The translations under genes were made by a program, and so were the position numbers. Under the pieces are notes generated by a model, which had not been told where the DNA came from, ran no database searches, and was given only the letters and a program-made list of their open reading frames with translations. This document shows positions 13,223-14,546 of a DNA stretch of 14,546 bases, piece after piece. Source of the DNA: Thermoproteota archaeon (GTDB lineage: Archaea > Korarchaeota > Korarchaeia > Korarchaeales > Korarchaeaceae); NCBI GenBank assembly GCA_015521385.1, contig WAOH01000227.1, positions 1-14,546 on the forward strand, read 5' to 3'. How positions within the stretch are numbered: position 1 is the stretch's first letter; each line of letters begins with the position of its first letter.

Positions 13223-13245
13223 ATATAGGTTCCCTCGACTTCAGC

Positions 13246-13257
13246 TCTTTTTAATTT
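13246..13257 (+). promoter_or_regulatory. T-rich element between tbp and fbp: promoter and possible tbp terminator
   Basis: CTTTTTAATTTT lies 30-40 nt before the fbp ATG, so initiation would leave a leader of about 10 nt containing GGGGTGA. Its T5 and T4 runs are also suited to terminate tbp transcription. Confidence 0.55.
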
Positions 13258-13286
13258 TAGACAGGCGTTAGCTGTGGGGTGAGTCC

Positions 13287-14384
13287 ATGGTAAAGACGAC
13301 TGTGTCGGTCATTAAGGCCGATATAGGGGGTCTGGCCGGGCACCACGTAGTTCATCCCAAACTCAAGGAGGTGGCCGCTCAAGAACTATCTAGGGCCAAG
13401 GATTCCAGGATCATAGAGGATTTCTACGTGACGGCCGTAGGCGATGACCTCCAGCTGATAATGACGCATAGAAAGGGAGTGGAGAATCCCGAGATACACG
13501 AATTAGCTTGGAACGTATTCAAAAAGGGTACCGAGGTAGCGAAAGAGCTGGGACTCTACGGTGCGGGTCAGGACCTCCTAAAAGACGCGTTCTCAGGAAA
13601 TTTAAAGGGGATGGGGCCTGGAGTGGCCGAGATGGAGTTCGAAGAGAGACCATCGGACCCTATAGTCGTGTTCATGGCCGATAAGACCGAGCCGGGCGCT
13701 TTCAATCTCCCCATGTTCCGGATATTCGCGGATCCCTTCAACACCGCCGGTCTGGTCATAGATCCCAGGCTGCACGACGGCTTCATATTCGAGATAATGG
13801 ATGTGATGGAGAGCAAGGTCGTGGAGATGTCCTCGCCAGAGGAGATGTATGATATACTCTCCCTAATAGGCACGCCTGGGAGGTACGTGATACGAAGGGT
13901 GTTCAGGAAATCCGACAGGGAAATAGCGGCGGTGGTCAGCACCACTAGGCTCAACCTGATAGCTGGGAAGTACGTGGGTAAGGACGATCCAGTGGCAATA
14001 GTTAGGGCTCAAAGTGGATTCCCGGCGCTGGGAGAGGTACTCGAACCTTTCTCGTTCCCGTTCTTGGTGGCTGGCTGGATGAGAGGGTCCCACCACGGTC
14101 CCCTAATGCCCGTATCTGAGGCGGATGCGAGGCCCAGCAGATTCGACGGCCCTCCCAGAATAGTCGCCTTGGGATTCCAAGTGCAGGACTCCAAGCTGAT
14201 CGGACCGAGCGATCTCTTCTCGGATGTGGCCTTCGATGAGGCTAGGAGAATGGCCAACGCGATAACCGACTACATGAGGAGACACGGTCCCTTCATGCCG
14301 CACCGGCTCGGACCCGAGGAGATGGAGTACACTACCCTGCCCAAGGTACTGGAGAAATTGAGGGACAGGTTCAGGCCCGAGTGA
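13287..14384 (+). CDS. fbp: Bifunctional fructose-1,6-bisphosphate aldolase/phosphatase (class V FBPase)
   Basis: 365 residues of the archaeal FBPA/P family. One active site first condenses dihydroxyacetone phosphate and glyceraldehyde-3-phosphate, then hydrolyses FBP to fructose-6-phosphate, making gluconeogenesis one-directional. Visible features: the start VSVIKADIGGLAGHHVVHP with metal-binding Asp12 and His19/20; VGDD (51-54); YGAGQDLLKDAFSGN; MADKTEPGAFN; Tyr229 and Lys232 in KYVGKDDP, matching the known Schiff-base Lys232 and Tyr229 numbering; and a DGPPRIVALGFQ-type C-terminal region. Start ATG with GGGGTGA upstream. The last 14 nt overlap the 3' end of tpiA on the other strand. Confidence 0.97.
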   Translation: MVKTTVSVIKADIGGLAGHHVVHPKLKEVAAQELSRAKDSRIIEDFYVTAVGDDLQLIMTHRKGVENPEIHELAWNVFKKGTEVAKELGLYGAGQDLLKDAFSGNLKGMGPGVAEMEFEERPSDPIVVFMADKTEPGAFNLPMFRIFADPFNTAGLVIDPRLHDGFIFEIMDVMESKVVEMSSPEEMYDILSLIGTPGRYVIRRVFRKSDREIAAVVSTTRLNLIAGKYVGKDDPVAIVRAQSGFPALGEVLEPFSFPFLVAGWMRGSHHGPLMPVSEADARPSRFDGPPRIVALGFQVQDSKLIGPSDLFSDVAFDEARRMANAITDYMRRHGPFMPHRLGPEEMEYTTLPKVLEKLRDRFRPE

Positions 14385-14546
14385 TCCTCACGAAGGGATC
14401 CACCAATTCCCTCATTTTTTCGTACGGGTTCGAACTCTTGGCCACAGCAGAAGCAACAAGCACGCCATAGCTACCGAGACTTATAGCAGCGCTCACATCC
14501 TCTCTATTGGTGATCCCCGCGCCGCAGAGTAGGTCGACATCAGGAT
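14371..14546 (-). CDS. tpiA: Triosephosphate isomerase, C-terminal 57 residues (5' part outside window)
   Basis: Reading from the window edge, PDVDLLCGAGITNREDVSAA and then SYGVLVASAVAKSSNPYEKM are the last TIM-barrel strands of the short archaeal triosephosphate isomerase: the phosphate-binding CGAGI and GVLVASAV segments. The stop TGA is at 14373-14371, giving a 14-nt tail-to-tail overlap with fbp. The enzyme interconverts dihydroxyacetone phosphate and glyceraldehyde-3-phosphate, the two substrates of FBPA/P. Confidence 0.93.
   Translation of the reverse strand, partial: PDVDLLCGAGITNREDVSAAISLGSYGVLVASAVAKSSNPYEKMRELVDPFVRITRA

Noticed and set aside
1..14546. CRISPR array, insertion sequence, integrase or tRNA-linked att duplication
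   Set aside because: No spaced direct repeats, transposase or integrase frames were seen, and no duplicated tRNA 3' ends beside the three tRNA genes.

Overview
The window is archaeal chromosome. It holds genes found only in Archaea or in archaea plus eukaryotes: TFB, TBP, RpoP (Rpb12), a 20S proteasome beta subunit, Nog1 GTPase, THUMP-type Trm-G10 methyltransferase, UPF0201, Sec11-type signal peptidase and bifunctional FBP aldolase/phosphatase. Promoters look archaeal (BRE/TATA), GTG and TTG starts are common, and GC is roughly half. The protein styles, especially the A-T-A proteasome beta N-terminus, point to the Thermoproteota/Korarchaeota side (TACK). I would guess a Korarchaeum-like thermophile, but only a 16S or protein search could settle that. 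No IS element, CRISPR array, prophage or obvious horizontally acquired block is visible; this is compact core genome.

Layout. 1-265 (+): 3' end of an unidentified gene, then tRNA-Leu(CAA). 272-1417 (-): membrane-anchored winged-helix regulator, divergent from a Toprim protein and a UPF0201 protein (1506-2401, +). 2384-8222 (-): a tightly packed run with 1-4 nt overlaps at most joints, read as tRNA-Thr, psmB, M20 hydrolase, site-2 protease, nog1, trmG10, rnz. 8360-10448 (-): tRNA-Gly, a small helical protein, and a secreted, membrane-anchored gingipain/caspase-fold (C25-like) protease. 10611-13222 (+): basal transcription cluster tfb, rpoP, signal peptidase, tbp. 13287-14384 (+): FBP aldolase/phosphatase, overlapping tail to tail with the 3' end of triosephosphate isomerase (-).

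How they fit together. The long minus-strand operon couples protein turnover (proteasome, intramembrane protease, M20 protein) with ribosome assembly (Nog1) and tRNA maturation (Trm-G10, RNase Z), and is headed by a tRNA. The plus-strand cluster carries both promoter-recognition factors and a small RNAP subunit. The right edge is gluconeogenesis/glycolysis.

Points deserving a second look: (1) the conserved N-terminus of the M20 gene lies in another frame just upstream, so the gene is frameshifted, and several catalytic positions are also replaced; (2) the proteasome beta subunit lacks the catalytic Thr1; (3) the C25-like protease and its small partner; (4) two separate tRNA-to-mRNA junctions of about 21 nt without room for a promoter; (5) a TFB gene whose strong TATA box lies inside the only canonical reading-frame start; (6) C33 instead of U33 in tRNA-Gly(UCC).
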